DNA of 64,000 bases from Pleurotus djamor (Eukaryota; Basidiomycota; Agaricomycetes; Agaricales; Pleurotaceae), in the NCBI GenBank assembly GCA_029747585.1, contig JAPEVF010000004.1:62001-126000 (forward strand). Direction: 5' to 3'. The notes beneath the pieces were generated by a model. That model did no database searches. It was given only the letters and a program-made list of their open reading frames with translations, and was not told the origin of the DNA. The position numbers and the translations under genes are program-made. This document shows positions 21,236-32,128 of the stretch, piece after piece. The stretch's first letter is position 1. Each line of letters begins with the position of its first letter.

Positions 21236-22971
21236 ATGCCATTCCGAACGATTCCCATTGTCGACGAGCTCAATCCCCTGTATTGTCCTGAAATCTCCTC
21301 AGATGCCTACCTGAATGTGCTGCGCCGTCGCTACGAAGAGGATGCGGATACTTTTTACTTCAGTCGCCAAGAAGAACGTCTCCAACTCTCTAAAGCTTTT
21401 GCTAAGGTTCTGCTTCAGACCGTCGACGATTCTGTTGGGAAGAAACTAATGGATGATGTCTGGGACTTTGACGAGGACTCTACGCTGACTGTCGGCGACT
21501 CACCCAACCTTCTCAATGCTTCACGCCTGGACCAACCTGTAAAGCGCAAACGACCTAGAGATTCTCTGGAGGCGACGTTCACAGACCTACAAGGACCTTC
21601 GAAGTATGCTCGCTCTTGTCCGTCTGTGCACGACAGCTCGTTCGAGGTTGGCTTGACCCGGGATACTCTGCATTACTCGAAGATCGTCTCTTCTCCGCTC
21701 TCTGATGTAAAGCCAAGCTCTCCTACTACCGTCATCGACGCTCTGAAGGCTAGAATACTGGTTTTGGAAGGTCCGTCACTTTGAATGGTGATTTTTGGAC
21801 TTGAAGTGGAGCATATATGCGCACACAGATAGTCTCCATGGTCCAATACTTGGTTCTGAAACTCCTCGTGGCATCAAGAGTCTTATCGAAAGGCTCAATA
21901 CACTGTTGCCTGGAACCCGTCTCAAAGAACGACTCTGCGATCTTTCCGAGCTTTCACATCAAAGTATCGTTGACTTCCTGGGCAGAAATGGTAGATATCC
22001 CCACAATTTCCCAAATATGGTCCATGTTTCTCATAAAAGATAGGCTTGCTAAACCCCCGTGTCCTTGACGTTTTCCGTATGTCTGAAATTCGGTTTCTCA
22101 CCCTTGATCAATCTCTAGCCCTTGAGAATGGACTGAATGTAGATTGCTATGATGCGCTTCAAAGTGCGTCCATGCTCCAATGGACGGTTCCGTGCATTGA
22201 CTTTATGCCTCGTAGTCTTTGGCAAACCCAATAGCTATCTCTTCCTTGCCGAGTTGTCGATCAGTGGGACCCCGCTGCGTGATTCCGACATCATGCATAT
22301 CCACCACCTTCCTCGGCTGACAAGCCTTTTCCTGGAGGAGACTACCATTGGAAATGAAGCGTGAGTACTGACCTCGTCTTCTTACTTTTTCTTATCCCCC
22401 TCTGTAGTGTCTTCCTCCTTACGTCGCTCAAGCGAAGCCTAGCCTTCCTCTCTGTATCGTACAACCCCGCAATCAATGACGACGCTGTCCCCGCCATTCT
22501 CGTACTCGCAAAGCTTGAGTATCTTTCAATCCTGGGAACCGGCGTGAAGATGCCCGGCCTGCGTAAACTTGCCAGTGCAGCCCTTGCTGATCGCAGACCA
22601 CTTCGTCTTGATTGCCCTGCATCGTGCGAGAAATACATCTCCAGTAAGTTCGAGCCTTCCACTATGATTCTTCCGCTTACCCGTACTTAGGGTTGCATAC
22701 TCAATACCTTGTCAACCCAGCGCCTCCGTTAATTGTTGGACCGGAGCTTTGTGGTCAGCTGTCTGTTGCGGCCTTGAAACGGAATCTTTCCGCTCATTCC
22801 GAGGCAAATCCGACCATATTCGCTGGAGGGAATAAACAAGAGATGGTCATTCGCCTGCGGGAGCTTTTGGACAGACGACGCTCGGATATCTTGGTTCGAG
22901 ACTTAGTTTTTGGAGTCAACGAAGAAGAAACGGTCGAGGTTGATGAAGAGGATATGGAGAAGATTATCTGA
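21236..22971 (+). CDS. Leucine-rich-repeat-like protein with SAP-like tail
   Basis: Multi-exon gene starting [20 protein letters not shown]. The N-terminal third ([33 protein letters not shown]) is helical and followed by a basic disordered patch ([13 protein letters not shown]). Exons from 21838 encode [21 protein letters not shown] and [12 protein letters not shown], then [20 protein letters not shown]-like repeats follow: [64 protein letters not shown]. The last exon has [18 protein letters not shown] and [18 protein letters not shown], a helix-turn-helix pattern like a SAP domain, and ends in an acidic tail ([12 protein letters not shown]). LRR plus SAP-like parts could mean a nuclear scaffold; function is inferred weakly. 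Confidence 0.65.
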
Positions 22972-23646
22972 GCTTATTGACGGGTCATGGACTGAAGTCA
23001 ACCCTCGTTATGTTTTGCGTTGCAAGTTGGTGTATTATGATTCGTTTTCCCTGTATTTTTCATGTTTTGCAGCTCCCTGGTGTATTCAATTTCTGTTTGC
23101 TTTTGCCTATCCCCTTCTCACAAGCGCGTCTACTCGGTCCATGGCTATCGGAAACACTGCTCAATCACCAATTGTCGTCTGACTTGATCCTGCGAAACTA
23201 GGGCTTTTTTTGGTTCTGAATTCGGGTACGTGCCTGCCTATCACCTCGTTTTCTTGTTTTGCTGACTTAATGGCCACTGACAGGACGGAATTCACTATGC
23301 CGGGTGTTCATTCAGATGAACACGGACTGATACCTTCACAGGGTCATGAATGTCACCAATACTCAACCATTACTCATGATCATAACTCCGAAGTTACTCT
23401 GAAGTCCTTAACACTTTTGACGCCCTCGTCCGTGCCTTCATGCGTAGGCACTGCGATCTGGTTGTTTGCATAGGGCAACTTCGCTGATCGTAGCAAACAG
23501 AAACAACGTAAAGCAACCTGGAATTAAAGCATGGTAAAGCATCAAAAGTATCATAAATGTGAAAAAAGTATGTATCTAAAAGGTCGTAAATCAACGTGTC
23601 AACGCCATGAAAAATTGTACTGGTCAAGAAAATCGGACTAGCGAGA
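22972..23646. other. Intergenic 3' flanks
   Basis: T-rich 3' flank of the LRR-like gene and AT-rich 3' flank of the DUF5648 gene on the other strand. No feature recognised. Confidence 0.5.
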
Positions 23647-24883
23647 TCAATGTGCCGCGAGAACATATCCTACGACGCCTTCTTTGGCATACCCCAGATG
23701 GGTCGCAGCGTTGTTAGCCTCCGACTCAGAGGTGGTGTAGAAGTGGTCGGTGGCTACAGCACTGTAGAGTCTGAACAAAGGGATGCTTCCACAGACTTGC
23801 TCCTTGAAGATAAACCCAGCAACACCCTCACTCTTGTACCCCAAATTCTTGACGGCGTTATCTCTCTCGGACGCAGAGACCGTGTAGAAGTGATCGCTGG
23901 CGTAGCTGCTGAACAAACGATGGAGGGGGATGGTCCCTTTCTCTTCGGAGGTGAAGATCTTGGCGGCGTGTGCCTCTTTTCCGTATGCGAGATGAGCGAC
24001 GGCGTTGGACATTTCACCGCTGTTGGTGGAGTAGAAGTGATCCGGGGTGATACCGTTGAAGGCGCGTTGGAGGAAGACAGCCTTGGAGATGAACACACAT
24101 TCCTCAACCGAGTGGGTGGACTTGCTCGGAGGAACGTAGGTGTTGGTGGCATGAACGGAGGTGTACACATTGCCCGAGTCGGTGGAAGTACCATGGGATG
24201 GAGCGTAAGTGCTCTTCGATGGTGGGGGCGCGTAAGAGGACGCCTCAGGTGGAGTGTACGTCTTCGCTGGTGGAGTATATTCCTGGGATTTGATGGGTNG
24301 GGGTATACTCGTTGGACGGCGGGACATAGATGTCCACAGGTGGGACGCTTGTATGAGTTGCAGGGGCGTACTCCTTTGAAGGCGAAACATACGGTGCCGA
24401 AGGAGGCATAGACTCGTGCGAGGGGGGAGGGTAAGTACCAGCGGGCGGCGTATATTGGCTTGGGGGGACATAGGTATTCACCGGGGGGACGTACGTCTTG
24501 GCAGGAGATGTGTAGGCCTCCGCGACCGATGTGTGGGTGTTGGAGGGTGGGACATAAGACTTGGAGGGAGGGACATAAGTGTTGTGCGAAGGTGGCACAT
24601 AAGTATGAACTGGGGGAGCATAGGTATGGGCCGGGGGAACATATACATGCGAAGGCGGGGTGTAGACATGATGAGCAGGCTTGTAGGGTTTGACAGTGTG
24701 ATGGTTCGCATTGTAAGGATGCTTGGGCTTGGGTACGTGTTTGTAGTTCTACACGGTTCCTCATCAGGCTCAAAAAGCTGTGAATATCAAAGAAAGTCTT
24801 ACCTTTGCATGGCTGTAAGTAGGAGCGGCGAAAGCTTGAGTCGCGCAGGCGACGAAAACGACGAAAATCGAAGAGAATTGCAT
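23647..24883 (-). CDS. Secreted Pro-rich protein with C-terminal DUF5648 repeats
   Basis: Exon 1 (24883-24803) encodes a signal peptide, MQFSSIFVVFVACATQAFA, then APTYSHAK. After a 54-nt intron (24749-24802) comes a long low-complexity region built on a Tyr-Val-Pro-Pro-Ser theme (HTYVPPSHNTYVPPSKSYV and variants), resembling a cell-wall or adhesive stalk. The C-terminal 170 residues are a DUF5648 domain of three repeats: FLQRAFNGITPDHFYSTN, LHRLFSSYASDHFYTVS, LFRLYSAVATDHFYTTS, each followed by a GY..EG.xG.(V/I) strand. The frame changes at the single N at 24299; removing one base joins the two frames within the repeat region. It is one of four DUF5648 genes here (also 39172, 40198, 45246). 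Extracellular, possibly wall-associated. Confidence 0.78.
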
Positions 24884-25503
24884 GGTGGAAAATTGATGAA
24901 TAAGGCGAAGGGTGAATGAGTAGAAGCTGAAAAATAAGATGCGAAGCGGGTCGAAGGCAAAAAGGTCGTCAGTGAAGAGAAGGATGAAAGAAGATGAAGT
25001 AGAAAAATCGAATGCTTCATCGGTCAGTCGCGCCTGCACTTTTATACATCGGTGGATTGCCCAAGGAAATACAGTTCTTCATAATGGTGATCTCTCAACT
25101 AACTTGAAAGCTCGTCAAGTCAGGTGGTCGTCATCCTCAAGGACATGGTAGATCAAGGAGTCACTTCCATTCCTAATGGTCTGTCAGCATAGCCAAGGAA
25201 ACCTACGGAGGGGAAGCATACTAAAATGTACCTCACTTTCAGCAGCTTGAAGGACAATGTTCGAAATCATTGGATGATACACTAACAAGGTGGCAGAAAA
25301 GGTTCCATCTGCAGGAGATACAGTGTGAATCATGCTACCAAGAGGATATGATACTGACGGTTGATCGATCGGACAGGCTTGACATTTGAGACCAAAGAAC
25401 CACGCAACGTAAACCATGCAACGTAGAATGGAGCGGCTTCATTTAGAACTACTGGTACATCTTGAAGCTTCGAAAATGACTGAGAGAAAATCAGGCGTCG
25501 AAA
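24884..25503. other. Intergenic
   Basis: Promoter of the Pro-rich DUF5648 gene on the left and the 3' flank of the DUF6533 gene on the right. No further feature recognised. Confidence 0.5.
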
Positions 25504-27262
25504 TCAAGCCGAATCATCATTCTCCTTCCTTCGAACTGTCGCGATATCACCGCGAGTTTCATTGTCATCCGATCCTCCAATGGTATCTGTGTGGTGGCCC
25601 GATATCGGATCTGATTGGCTCCTTGCGACGTGCACGGGATCATCACCAAATGGCTCGACGACGGTACTGTACACGCCTCGCGCAGCAGCGCGAAAGGTCC
25701 CAAGAGTACCACCATTTTGAGGAGCTTTGAAAGGGTTGGAGAGAACAGTCTTGGTCTTCTCATCGTAGGCTCGGAGATGTAAGAGAAAGCGGGCGGTTAA
25801 CAAACATGACAGCCTAGAAGGAAGGTGTGAGAAAGCTTGAATCAAAGAATGGAACTTAAACCCAACGGACGGTAGTGTATAAGCGTTTAAGAGGCGCTGG
25901 AAAAAGCCGGCCTTTTGAGGTGAAATGTCAAGGTGTCAATCGCTGTCAAACCAGCGAAGCAGTGCTTTCTTCTTACCGGCGCTTTCTAGGCAAGACGAAG
26001 AGGGATGGTAAGCGTGTCTGTCGTAGTCGTACTCAAATAGGATACGTACGACGTTCAAGATGACAGCCGCGGTCGTGAAGAGGGAGATGATGCTTGGAGA
26101 ATAATAAGCATATTATTCCGGGGCAGTAAGTGTGCAAAAAGAACAAACCTGAAATATAACACGCCTGAGGAGCCATCTCAGCTCTAGTACCAGCACGAGT
26201 GAGATGTTTAGCGGGACGAACCTTGTTCAAAGATCATGTGCATCAAACTCCCGCGATGGCGGCTGACCCCGCCAACTCTAAAGGCTTGTATACAGCGAGC
26301 GATAGTGAGGAGAGCAGATGACGCTTCGAACACAACCATGAGAATTGAGAGGAGTAGGTCGGCTGCGTCAGCAGATAAATGGGTTCAATCAAGAATCCTA
26401 GAGGGCGCTGACGAACGAACCGCTGGAAGCAGACAAGCTTGAGCATAATTTTGCGATATAGGGGAGGAAACCAAGCTCACGTTGGGTTTTTCGAAGAGCC
26501 CACGCAGCGGACGCCCGGAACGTGCGCCTGAATTGTTGATCAGATGTAGCAAGGCTCGAAGGACAGTCGGAGAAAAAGGAGACTCACGATATCCAAGCCA
26601 ATCGCGGTCGCTCCGATAAGGCTAAGATAAACGAGAACGTACTTGTTCCTAGAGAAGATAGCATAGGCCCGTTTGGTGAATGTGACTAAGGTCGACGGTC
26701 AACTTCTGGGTTGGATGGAACTAAGATTATACATACTAATCACGGCTGAGCGTCCGAGGATGCTAAGAGCACTTATAATTCTGTATGATGCTGTGCAACT
26801 GCGGAAGGGGAACAGTAAGCGGAGAGGCCTTCTAGAGCGATGACCCGAAAGACAAACTGCAATGTAATCAGTGGTTGTCACTGAGGTCATTCGTTAGATA
26901 CTCACCCCATGCTGTAGTTTATTGGCGATGGCAAGTAGATAGAGGACGTTCGCGAGAAGCGCGTAACGGCAGAATATGTATAGGATCGTTGATAAGCGGA
27001 AACTTTGTCCCCAGATGTATTTGACTTCCATAGGGAAGGTCAAAGTGTAGTCATAGTAGAGGAGTGCTAGAAAGGGAAAGCCATGTCAGGTTAGCTGACA
27101 TTCGAAGAGGAAAGCTCATGGACTGGACATACCCAGACTCGACCACTGGATGTCAAATTGAAGGTAGCTATGCAGACGGACAGTTAGTTAGCGTGATACA
27201 TGTGCGTGGCGAGGGAAAAAGACATACTGTGTAGTAGCGGCTGTGATGGCTTTGCTGGCCAT
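25504..27262 (-). CDS. DUF6533-type multi-pass membrane protein, copy 1
   Basis: Many-exon gene. MASKAITAATTQ is followed, after an intron, by YLQFDIQWSSL, then the DUF6533 signature ALLYYDYTLTFPMEVKYIWG and STILYIFCRYALLANVLYLL. Later helices include SCTASYRIISALSILGRSAV, KYVLVYLSLIGATAIGLDIV, and DLLLSILMVVFEASSALLTI, consistent with about seven membrane spans. A loop has AHVPGVRCVGSSKNPT, with paired cysteines possible. The C-terminal tail is cytosolic-type: LTARFLLHLRAYDEKTK, LGTFRAAARGVYSTVVEPFG, then an acidic end. DUF6533 proteins are Agaricomycete membrane proteins of unknown function, often in tandem arrays. The gene at 28445 is a closely similar neighbour in the same orientation, with similarity extending upstream of the start. 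Exon borders are approximate. Confidence 0.75.
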
Positions 27263-28444
27263 ATCTCGGATGGGGTAGAGGAGAAGGGAGAATGGCCAAG
27301 AAACGCCGTAGCAAAGTCATGCGAATTATCTATAGCCCCAGGAAGCTCAGAGGTACGAGAACGAAGCCCCGAGCAACCTACTCCAACGCAACGTGCTGAT
27401 GGGTTGGATGGAATCTGCTTAGCTTACTCCAACAGTCGTGTAACCCATCAAAGAAGCAAAGGATTATGATGAATTTTATGGGCGCAAAACGGAAAATGAG
27501 CGCGGAGCCTTTGACGATGACTCCCACACATGATGTTCTTTGGCCTGGCTGTGCGAAGTATCCGTGATGACCAGATGGGCGAATTTGCAAAGAGCTTGGA
27601 GACAAACAGAGTTTCATAGCGTTGAGTCGGACTGGTAGCGCTAAACTGGAGTTCGCCGGTCAGATCGCGGCGCGATTGTCTGATAAAGTTGTCAGATATA
27701 GGTGTGAAGGAGAAGCAACACCTGGATGAAAGCAACTGACACGAATACACTGATATTATCCTCCACCGATCGTGTAGAACGATCGGTCCGAGCTTCAGCA
27801 GAGCCACGACACAAATACACATGATGACTGTGTCTCGCAGCCTACGCGCGAATGAATATTGAACTTGAGGCGTCAAACGTTCAATGTTCAGACGTTGAAG
27901 CTTGAAGTCGTGCCAGTAGTTCAAGCCATGATATGCATGATACGCGAAGGAGATGGCGACGTTGGGATCGACGAAATCCCAGAGGGTCGCTACGAAGAGA
28001 TTGAACGTATGCCGAACTTGCCGCCTAGTGATGGGAGAAGAGAAGGGAACATAGGTCCCGTGACCGACGCGTCAAGCTTGCCCCTAAGCGCCGTCCTCTG
28101 AACTTCGGAGTTGCTCAGCAACGTGTAGACATCAAGTCGCCGTACTCCGTAATCACCCAAAAGCTTTGGTGTCCCAGAGAATGGCGCCAGGCCAAGAAAA
28201 GGCGGGATGCTGTGGAGTCTCGGACGTGCCGGCCTTGGAGGCGAACGGTCTTGAACACCGAGCGTCGAAAATCGCATATTGACGCGTCAAAGCCGACATG
28301 CGAAACGGTGCAAGGAGTTACTTGTTCAGAGATACAGAGGGATGTACTGGCTAGCTACCCTGCGTGATTAACGCGGACACCTCAAGTCTAGGGGGAGCAA
28401 TGAGTGAGAAATGCAACACAAGGATTGGAAGTCAAACAGGGTTC
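27263..28444. other. Spacer between duplicated DUF6533 genes
   Basis: The first 350 bp or so resemble the region upstream of the second DUF6533 gene (27420-27600 against 30280-30440, for instance the CATCACGGAT and GATGGGTTACA-type words), so the duplication includes upstream sequence. A minus-strand open stretch near 28060-27750 (TFNLFVATLWDFVDPNV, HAYHGLNYWHDFKLQ, TVIMCICVVALLKLG) looks protein-like but has no clear start or family. A 95-codon frame at 28277-27990 is unsupported. Confidence 0.4.
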
Positions 28445-30135
28445 TCATTTCTCTTCAACGTTTGATCCAACGGTGTCCGTGACACGTCCGGATATTGAGA
28501 CTGATTGACTCCTTGCAACCTGTAGAGGATCGTCACCGAAAGGCTCAACGACGGTACTGTAAACGCCCCTCGCAGCGGCGCGAAAGGTACCAAGTGTATT
28601 GACACCGTTTTGAGTGACTTTGTGGGGGTTGGGGGCGACAGCTTTATGCTTTTCATCGTAGGCTCGAAGATGCAGGAGGAAGCGAGCGGTGAGTAGGCAG
28701 GAGAGCCTAGATAGATATCGCGGATGAGCCTTGGAGAAGAAGCATGAATCAATAGGATGAATATCCGACGAACGGTAGCAAGTAGGCATTTAAGAGGCGC
28801 TGAAAGAAACCGGCCTTGGATCGAGATGTCAATCACTGTCGAAGGAATGGAACATAGCGACCCACTGGCGCTTTCTACGAAGGGTGGTTGTGAGCAGGGA
28901 TTTGGTACCAAAAAACCGACGTACAACATTTAAAATGACGGCGGCCATAGTGAGGAGGGTTACGATGCTATCGAAGGAACAGGACATCAGTTGGCAAGTA
29001 GCAGCAAGCAATGAGGCCAGACCTGAAGTACAAGACACCTGGACAAATCTTCTTAGAGATAACAAAAAAAAGAAAGGATGGGCAGGGACAAACCTTGCTC
29101 AAAGATCAGGAGCATCAAACTACCCCGGTGGCGGCCTAGACCACATACTCGAAAAGCCTGTATACAGCGGGCCATAGTGAGGATAGCAGCTGAGGCTTCG
29201 AACACGACCATCAAAATGGAGAGGAGCAGGTCAGCTAAACCAGGTTAAAGATGGATGGATTCATTGGGGGGACGCAGAGAGGCCGTCTAACAAACGAACC
29301 ACTGAAAAATATACAGTAAGCTTAGGACATCAACGTCGAACTGAGCGGGGAAGAAACTAACGTTGGATTTTTGGAAGATCCCACACAGCGAACTCCGGGA
29401 ACGTGGGCCTGATAAGGGTCAGCTATAATTCGGGGAAAGACCGAACGGAGAGAAACTGACGATGTCTAAGCCAATCGCGGTGGCTCCGATGAGGCTGAGG
29501 TAAATCAGAACATACTTGTTCCTGGAAAAAATGGCGTAGGTCCGTTTGGTGAAGGTGACTATGTACGGAGATTTGGTCAGCTTTCGGATGCGAGAAAAGA
29601 CAGAACAAACGCACGGATCACGGCCGAACGTCCGAGGATGCTAATGGCACTGATAATTCTGTACGATGCTGTACAACTGGGGGGAGAGCAGAGCAAGGTT
29701 AGCGGACACGCTTTCCAGATTGCTGATCGAAAAAGACAAACTACGATCATAATCAGCGATATTAGCCTGATATTACAGATACACCGAACATACCCCATGC
29801 TGCAGTTTGTTGGCAATGGCGAGCAGGTAGAGGACGTTCGCGAGCAGCGCATAACGGCAGAAGATGTACAGGATGGTTGATAAGCGAAACCTTTGTCCCC
29901 AGATGTATTTGACTTCCATGGGGAGGGTTAAGACATAGTCGTAGTAGAGGAGCGCTAGGAACATCAAATTAGCTTCATCCCCTTCATTGAGCTCGCGGAC
30001 AAACCTAGACTAGACCACTGAATGTCGAATTGAAGGTAGCTACAGGGCCGAACGATTGGTTAGCATGCGTACAGTGTGCGGGAGAAAAAGAAAGACCTAC
30101 TGTGTCGCAGCTGCTGTGGCGGCTTTACTAGCCAT
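28445..30135 (-). CDS. DUF6533-type multi-pass membrane protein, copy 2
   Basis: Paralogue of 25504-27262 with the same exon order: MASKAATAAATQ, then (after an intron) a FDIQWSSL-like exon, ALLYYDYVLTLPMEVKYIWG with STILYIFCRYALLANVLYLL, SCTASYRIISAISILGRSAV, KYVLIYLSLIGATAIGLDIV, and the loop AHVPGVRCVGSSKNPT. The tail LTARFLLHLRAYDEKHK, LGTFRAAARGVYSTVVEPFG ends VGSNVEEK, so it is shorter than in copy 1, which carries an extra acidic/basic stretch. Helices and loops are nearly identical while introns and the C-terminal tail have diverged, which fits a fairly recent tandem duplication. Unknown function; a receptor-like seven-helix topology is typical of the family. Confidence 0.75.
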
Positions 30136-30762
30136 TTCTTGAGGGTCAGAAGGGAAGAAAGGAAAGGTTGACGAACGTTCGAACAAAGTCATGGACATTA
30201 TCTGCGACGCTATGTTTAGAGGTAATGGGAACAAATCTCCGAGTTACCGATTCTGGTGGAATGTGATCATGGATTTATTTAGCGTACTCCATGAACCATG
30301 TAATCCATCAGAGAAACAAATGATCATGATGAGTCTGACGAGCATAACGCCGGAAGCATTACTGAACGAAGCATCCGTGATGAGTCCAGATGCAGGACGG
30401 GAAGTTATCGAAAGCGATAAGTCCTCCCACACAGGGCATTGACTCACGGCAACAGGCTAGAGCGCGCCGGTCGAATTGCGGAGCAACTGTTGAATGTTGA
30501 AAAGTAGTTAGGAATAGATAAGTACGAACAGCAACAAGAAATAAACGGACCTCATGACTCGGGCTTATAAGTCCGCCTGCATAGGCAGACTAGAACATGG
30601 TAGGCTGTAGATGACACAAAATCGGGCAGGATGAAAGGATAGCAACATCATCTGAGATTGAGGTTGAATGGGTATGACACATGTTCTTTGACTCTTCTGA
30701 GAGTCTCCAAGGTTTGAATTAGGTTCTTGACAACCATACAACAGAAGCAGTCGGAATCACTG
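30136..30762. other. Intergenic, duplicated upstream segment
   Basis: The left half is the counterpart of sequence upstream of the other DUF6533 gene (see 27263-28444). The right half is the 3' flank of the F-box-like gene. No gene recognised. Confidence 0.5.
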
Positions 30763-31892
30763 CTATTCTAGGATATGTTCTAGTTCCTCCGCTGTTGGCC
30801 AGCGGCTTGGCAATGTGTCTAAGGGGAGCAAGATAGGCGTACGGTCGACGTAGTAACGAGTGTAAACGTCGTCTTCTGAGGCGCTGTGAATGATGTCGAT
30901 GACGCGGACCGTAGGCATTGCATCGAATATTTCCTCCACCTCCTCGGGGTCATTGTCCTTGGAACAGAGTAGGACGTATTCCAAGCGCTTGCTTCGAAAC
31001 CGAGAGCTCCCCAACGCCTCCAAGTAATCTGAAAGGGAGCACTCCTGGATAGAACAGATGAGATCGGCATGATGTGGGGTTCAAGCTGCCTCACCATTTC
31101 TAGATTCATGACGAACAAGCAGCGCACATTTGGTAGCCGACTGGAAAATTCCACAGCCATCCCAGAGCTGAAGTCATCCATAGCAGAGAAGTATTCAACA
31201 GCAGGGTAGGTGCGTTCGAACTTGGTGTCATCGGCGATGGTCTTCGTGCTCGTAGAGAAGAGGCTCAAGTGGGAGACCATCTGCAAGACGCCGGAGGACA
31301 GGAAGGCATCGTTTTGCACCACTAGTTTCCTGAGACGCGGAAGGATGTTGTCTGGGGGAGGCGAGTGAAACCGAAAGTATGGGACTTCTAGGTGTTCTAT
31401 TGAAGGGTGGGCAGCGAGAAATCGGACCAGGTCATTGTCATCATCGGAAAACCCAGCCGTCCAAATAAACGTGGTCAACTGAGAAGAGCGTAGCGTGGAA
31501 AAGAATCTTCCGGATGAGACCCAGTGCTTCTGGAAGTCGAGTTCGAAGAGGTCCAGGTGGGTCAAGAGGGGGAGGATGGCCGTGATGTTGTCCAAACATT
31601 GTGGTACCATCGTAGAATAGGTGGAAAGACACTTGAGCGAGAGTACGCGAACGCCATGTGCGAGCTTCCCAGCATCCTTGAGCATAGCTTGACAAAAGCC
31701 GCGAATCATTGCGATGAAACGCGTCCCTGAGGTTTGAATGTGTCCAAACGTTACAGTATGATAGAGGAGGGGTGCTACAAGTTGGTAAAAGGTTTGTGAA
31801 ACCAAGGTGAGGTTCCGGAGAGGCTCCTTTTCGTCTCGCTCAACATTTTTCACGATTAAGAAGAGAATTTCCGGTGGAAGATGCGCCCGCAT
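30763..31892 (-). CDS. F-box-like protein, class 2
   Basis: Start taken at MRAHLPPEILFLIVKNV, which aligns with class-2 starts; an ATG 21 bp upstream (31913) is an alternative. The F-box-like part continues LRNLTLVSQTFYQLVAPLLYHTV. Irregular leucine-rich segments follow: LTHLDLFELDFQKHW, LTTFIWTAGFSDDDN, IEHLEVPYFRFH, LRKLVVQNDAF, NVRCLFVMNLEM. Exon 1 is 31892-31095 (266 codons), the 50-nt intron is 31045-31094 (phase 0), and exon 2 is 31044-30763 (ECSLSDYLEALGSSRF, SKRLEYVLLCSKDNDPE, TVRVIDIIHSASEDDV, ending TAEELEHILE). Close to the genes at 33681, 36565 and 37858. It is divergent from the class-1 gene at 32129, with a 30-bp palindrome in front of each. Confidence 0.73.
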
Positions 31893-31943
31893 GTGTGTTG
31901 GATGGTGGTACATACTCTTGAAGCCTGTTTCAGACACTCTTAC

Positions 31944-31973
31944 TGACCGTGGAACTCGACATTCTCACGATCA
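31944..31973. promoter_or_regulatory. 30-bp F-box-family palindrome, copy 3
   Basis: Left arm TGACCGTGGAA, 8-bp spacer CTCGACAT, right arm TCTCACGATCA. It lies 51 bp upstream of the minus-strand F-box-like start at 31892. Confidence 0.7.
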
Positions 31974-32024
31974 ATTAATAATCTCATTTTTCTTTGCTAA
32001 ATTGATGTGCATCCAATGTTGCTT

Positions 32025-32054
32025 TGACCGTGGGACGATGCTTTCCCACGATCA
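32025..32054. promoter_or_regulatory. 30-bp F-box-family palindrome, copy 4
   Basis: Left arm TGACCGTGGGA, 8-bp spacer CGATGCTT, right arm TCCCACGATCA. It lies 74 bp upstream of the plus-strand start at 32129. With copy 3 this gives one element per gene in this divergent promoter. Confidence 0.72.
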
Positions 32055-32128
32055 CTAACTACTGCTAAACCACAGACTCCATCGAGGCCTGTAACTTGTT
32101 CGCCAGTCGCCGTTCAACGTCAACGTTC

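Noticed and set aside
23650..24411. Long plus-strand frame of 253 codons antisense to the DUF5648 gene
   Set aside because: It is the mirror of a clear secreted-protein gene with signal peptide and DUF5648 repeats; the Gly/Val-rich text comes from the complementary Pro/Tyr repeats.
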